Positions 61,153 to 64,000 of a stretch of DNA of 64,000 bases are shown in pieces. Origin of the DNA: Dyella terrae. Lineage in GTDB: Bacteria > Pseudomonadota > Gammaproteobacteria > Xanthomonadales > Rhodanobacteraceae. Where the stretch lies: the NCBI RefSeq assembly GCF_022394535.1, contig NZ_CP089414.1:3596001-3660000 (forward strand), in the 5' to 3' direction. The first letter of the stretch is position 1; the number at the start of each line of letters is the position of its first letter. The translations under genes were made by a program, and so were the position numbers. The notes under the pieces are model-generated. The model was given only the letters and a program-made list of their open reading frames with translations, was not told where the DNA came from and did not search any database.

Positions 61153-61199
61153 TCGTGAGATTCTGTGGGGACCGGTTCACGTCCCCGAGTTAGGATGGA

Positions 61200-61227
61200 G
61201 GCCGGGCGGGGAACCGCCCGGCCTTTT
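61200..61227 (+). terminator. Intrinsic terminator after the M16 gene
   Basis: A 10-bp perfect stem GGCCGGGCGG/CCGCCCGGCC with a GGAA loop, followed by TTTT, 48 bases after the M16 stop and just before the next gene. Confidence 0.8.
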
Positions 61228-61255
61228 CATGTTTCATGTCCCTGCGGAGCTATCC

Positions 61256-61681
61256 ATGCGCAAGACCCTGCTGTTGCTCGTTCCCATCGCGCTGCTCGGC
61301 GCGTGCACCTATGGCATCACGCTGGACGATGCCGGGAAGAACGTCCGCACGGCTTGGAGCGGCGACGTGTCGTCCTGCCATGACCTGGGCAAAGTCACCG
61401 TGACCGTGATGGATCACGTGGGCCCGGTGAATCGCAACGACATCAAGGTGCGCGACGAGCTGGAAGTGATGGCGCGCAACGAAGCCGCCAAGATGCACGC
61501 CGACACCGTCAAGCCGCTGGCCGATCCGAAAGACGGCTCGCAGCCATGGGGCGCCTACCAATGCGGCAACGCTCAGCTGGCGCCGTCAGCACGCCCTGCT
61601 AACCCAGCCAACCCGAGCCCAGCCCCATCGGGCACGACGGCACCGGGCGGGTTCGAGACGTATCCGGTCAAGGGCAACTGA
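61256..61681 (+). CDS. DUF4156-like lipoprotein
   Basis: A 141-aa lipoprotein. ATG at 61256 follows GGAGCTATCC, and the signal ends in the lipobox LVPIALLGACTYG. The mature part ITLDDAGKNVRTAWSGDVSS, then ELEVMARNEAAKMHADTV and WGAYQCG, resembles the DUF4156 small-lipoprotein family, and the tail is Pro/Ala-rich. The function is unknown. It is probably in the outer membrane. Confidence 0.75.
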   Translation: MRKTLLLLVPIALLGACTYGITLDDAGKNVRTAWSGDVSSCHDLGKVTVTVMDHVGPVNRNDIKVRDELEVMARNEAAKMHADTVKPLADPKDGSQPWGAYQCGNAQLAPSARPANPANPSPAPSGTTAPGGFETYPVKGN

Positions 61682-61848
61682 CTGGTCGCGTCGCGACGCC
61701 GACACCGTCGCCCCGGTTTTGCTGGGGCGACCGGCGGGTTACTCGCCAGCACCACCTGAAAGGCGCCTTCGTGGCGCCTTTTTCACGTGCGCAGGTCGAC
61801 GCTCTTGCATGCCCACTGGGGAGAGGCATAAAATTCACATATATATAT

Positions 61849-61860
61849 TACATATATGTA
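61849..61860. promoter_or_regulatory. Candidate MarR operator
   Basis: A 12-base perfect palindrome TACATATATGTA lies within a TA-rich run, 18 bases before the MarR start codon. Its AT content stands out from the GC-rich surroundings. This position fits autorepression of the MarR-FUSC operon. Confidence 0.5.
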
Positions 61861-61878
61861 CTATTTGGGCGTCACGCC

Positions 61879-62373
61879 ATGAGCAGCTTTCTCCCCACCG
61901 AACAGCGACTGGCGGTCACACGCCAACGTTATCCTGCGTTCCCGCGGGATGCTGCCGTGCTCATCCGGCTGATCAAGCACATCTTCAAGCGCGTGCACGA
62001 CGATGCGAACGCCATGCTGCGCCCCTACGGCATCAATCATCCCGAATACAACCTGCTGATGATGCTGTACGGGACCGAGGGTTACACCTTGCATCCCACG
62101 GAGTTGGCTGATGCGGCGGGCGAGAAGTCGGCCAACATCACCCGGCTGACCAATGAGCTGTGCGATAAAGGGCTTATCGCGCGCCATGCCAGTGATGAAG
62201 ACCGCCGCAAGGTGGCACTCACGCTGACCAAGGACGGCGTGGCCTTGATCGAAAGTTTCCTGCCCGATGTCTGCGCTTTGCTGGTGCGGCAGGTTGGTGG
62301 CATGCAACCTCGTGAAATGGTGCAATTGGAGCGTCTGCTGAAGCGATTCCTGATACAGCTGGAGCAGGACTGA
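61879..62373 (+). CDS. MarR-family transcriptional regulator
   Basis: A 164-aa regulator. ATG at 61879 gives MSSFLPTEQRLAVTRQRYPA. The winged helix-turn-helix spans HPTELADAAGEKSANITRLT with the wing RHASDEDRRKVALTLTKDG. This layout resembles regulators found in front of aromatic-acid or fusaric-acid efflux genes. It is followed three bases later by the FUSC transporter gene and preceded by a TA-rich palindrome. Confidence 0.9.
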   Translation: MSSFLPTEQRLAVTRQRYPAFPRDAAVLIRLIKHIFKRVHDDANAMLRPYGINHPEYNLLMMLYGTEGYTLHPTELADAAGEKSANITRLTNELCDKGLIARHASDEDRRKVALTLTKDGVALIESFLPDVCALLVRQVGGMQPREMVQLERLLKRFLIQLEQD

Positions 62374-62376
62374 GCG

Positions 62377-64000
62377 ATGTCGGCCGTACCTTCCGATCTT
62401 TCGATCCGACAACGCTGGCCGTGGCTGCGGGATTTTCTCGTCGGCGAGCGTCAGGGGTGGATCTTCGTCCTCAAGTGCATGCTGGCGTTCTACCTCGCCG
62501 CATGGCTGACGATGGTGTTTCAGCTGGAGCAGCCATCCACCACCATGATCACGGTATCCATCGTGATGCATCCGCAAAGCGGCATGGTGTTGGCCAAAAG
62601 CTTTTACCGCACGATCGGCACCTTTACTGGCAGCTTGTTTGCACTGCTGTTGATGACGGTGTTTCCGCAGCAGCGTGAACTGTTCCTGTTTAGTCTCTCA
62701 CTGTGGGTAGGCCTGTGCGCCGGCGGCGCGGTGCTGTATCGCAACTTCATGTCTTACGGTTTCGTGCTCGCGGGCTACACCGCGGTGATCGTGATACTGC
62801 CGGCCATCGACAATCCTTACGCGGTGTTCAATTCAGCCGTGATGCGCGTAAGCGAGGTGATGCTCGGCATCATCGTGGCGGGTTTGGTCAGCGACATGGT
62901 GTTGCCAGAGCGTCTGCGTCAGGTCCTGCGGCGCAGGGCGCGGGAGCATTACGGGCACTTCATCGATTTCGCACGCGGCAGCCTGGGTGGCGCCATTCCG
63001 CGCGAGGATATGGAGCAGGCGCATCTTCACTTCGTGCGCGCCGCCGTGGAGATCGAAGACCTGCGTTCCACGGTGATCTTCGAAGACCCGGAAGCCCGGG
63101 CGCGTAGCAGTCGCATGCAGTTGCTCAACGTGCGCTACATGGCGGCGGCTACCAGCTTTCAGTCACTGCACCATCTGATCAACCGCTTGCAGCGAACCAA
63201 CCATCCTCGAACAGCCGGTGCGCTGATCAAGCTCTATGCGCCTGTGGGCGAAGCGCTGTCGCCGCCCCCGGACGAGCAACACATGCCAAGGTTGATGGCC
63301 ACGCGTCTGGAAGCCTGCGAGCCCAAGCTGCCGGCACTAGCTGCTCAATTGCGCGAAGAGCTGCGGCAGGATCCGGACCTGTTGCTGGAGTTCGACAGCG
63401 GCGCTGCGTTGCTCTATCGCTTCGTGCGAGAGTTGCGTGATTTTACGGCGCTGGAAGCCGCGCTGCGCGAGACGCAGGGCACGCTGGGCGGCACGGTGGA
63501 GCGAATCAGCTTTCGGCGCGCCAACGAGCTCGTCGCGCCGGCTATCGCGGTGGTCCGCACGTTCCTCACCCTGGCTGCGCTCAGCACGTTCTGGCTTGTG
63601 ACGAACTGGCCGTCTGGAACCACAGCGATGTTGCTGGCGACGGTCTTCAGCGGGCTGCTCGCGACATCGCCACGACCGATCGCGGCAACGGTCAATATGT
63701 GGATCGGCGTTGCGCTGGGCATGCTGGCGGCCTTTATCGTGGTGCTATGGCTGTTGCCCGGCAGCGATGGTTTCCTGATGCTGATCCTCACCAGCGGACC
63801 CTTGCTGATGATCGGCCCGTACCTGACCACGCGCAACGCAACGTTGCCGGGCATCGGCTCGGGCTACATGCTGGGTTTCGCCACCATCCTGGCGTTGAAG
63901 AACCCCATGGTTTACGCGCCGGATCGCCTTTTCAATGACGCCATTGCTTCATTGTTTGGTCTGATCATGTGCGGCGTGGCATTCATGATCATTCCCGCAG
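62377..64000 (+). CDS. FUSC/AaeB-like aromatic-acid efflux transporter, partial
   Basis: ATG at 62377 follows the MarR stop by three bases. The frame reads MSAVPSDLSIRQRWPWLRDF and stays open for 541 codons to the window edge. N-terminal membrane helices (WIFVLKCMLAFYLAAWLTMV, GTFTGSLFALLLMTVF) precede a cytoplasmic domain of about 300 residues. A second membrane block (near 63545-64000) is cut by the edge. This two-block layout is typical of FUSC/AaeB pumps, which export p-hydroxybenzoate, fusaric acid and similar compounds together with a membrane-fusion protein expected just downstream. Confidence 0.88.
   Translation, partial: MSAVPSDLSIRQRWPWLRDFLVGERQGWIFVLKCMLAFYLAAWLTMVFQLEQPSTTMITVSIVMHPQSGMVLAKSFYRTIGTFTGSLFALLLMTVFPQQRELFLFSLSLWVGLCAGGAVLYRNFMSYGFVLAGYTAVIVILPAIDNPYAVFNSAVMRVSEVMLGIIVAGLVSDMVLPERLRQVLRRRAREHYGHFIDFARGSLGGAIPREDMEQAHLHFVRAAVEIEDLRSTVIFEDPEARARSSRMQLLNVRYMAAATSFQSLHHLINRLQRTNHPRTAGALIKLYAPVGEALSPPPDEQHMPRLMATRLEACEPKLPALAAQLREELRQDPDLLLEFDSGAALLYRFVRELRDFTALEAALRETQGTLGGTVERISFRRANELVAPAIAVVRTFLTLAALSTFWLVTNWPSGTTAMLLATVFSGLLATSPRPIAATVNMWIGVALGMLAAFIVVLWLLPGSDGFLMLILTSGPLLMIGPYLTTRNATLPGIGSGYMLGFATILALKNPMVYAPDRLFNDAIASLFGLIMCGVAFMIIPA

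Overview
The window reads as a high-GC gammaproteobacterial chromosome of the order Xanthomonadales. The best guess is Rhodanobacteraceae (Dyella/Luteibacter-like), inferred from protein content and not from any marker search. Support comes from an XanB2-type chorismatase beside a xanthomonadin/aryl-polyene pigment cluster, an Oar-like TonB receptor paired with a TPR-sulfotransferase, a phasin just upstream of the atp operon, and an aceB-aceA pair with its own LysR regulator. No rRNA or tRNA gene was recognised.

Layout. 0-0.4 kb: start of a gene running off the left edge, probably restriction-endonuclease-like. 0.7-8 kb: M61 aminopeptidase, TonB receptor and TPR-sulfotransferase. 8-15 kb: a probable D-amino-acid cluster (3-hydroxy-D-aspartate aldolase-like, serine hydrolase, DgcN-like) opposite a LysR regulator and an exported amidohydrolase. 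15-26 kb: queD, a phasin, the complete atpIBEFHAGDC operon, a lipoprotein, glmU and a small exported protein. 26.5-36.8 kb: pigment cluster (chorismatase, ACP, membrane protein, two dehydratases, acyltransferase, LolA-like, MMPL exporter, ketoreductase, glycosyltransferase, chain-length factor, ketosynthase). 37-45.4 kb: housekeeping genes (ydcF, hemF, gpmA, P-II, ubiK, comM, a cation/proton antiporter). 45.5-52 kb: glyoxylate shunt, then lysE, acyltransferase, arfB and a pseudouridine synthase. 52-54.2 kb: a decayed integrative element. 54.2-64 kb: ubiB, ubiJ, a repeat-rich gap, trmL, an M16 peptidase, a lipoprotein, and a MarR-FUSC efflux pair cut by the right edge.

How the genes connect. 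The chorismatase should supply 3-hydroxybenzoate to pigment synthesis and 4-hydroxybenzoate to ubiquinone, whose accessory factors ubiK, ubiB and ubiJ also lie here. The FUSC pump at the right edge belongs to a family that exports aromatic acids. The peptidase, receptor and sulfotransferase group suggests peptide handling at the envelope.

Sequence quality. Six genes (M61, pigment acyltransferase, hemF, serine recombinase, trmL, M16) each carry one single-base frameshift that a one-base correction repairs to family length. Three of these fall in runs of exactly seven G or C. Sequencing error is the simplest explanation, although slippage cannot be excluded. The best candidates for new biology are the D-amino-acid cluster, a structured C-rich leader or small RNA before the antiporter, hairpins filling five successive atp spacers, and helically phased CGGACA repeats before the M16 peptidase.
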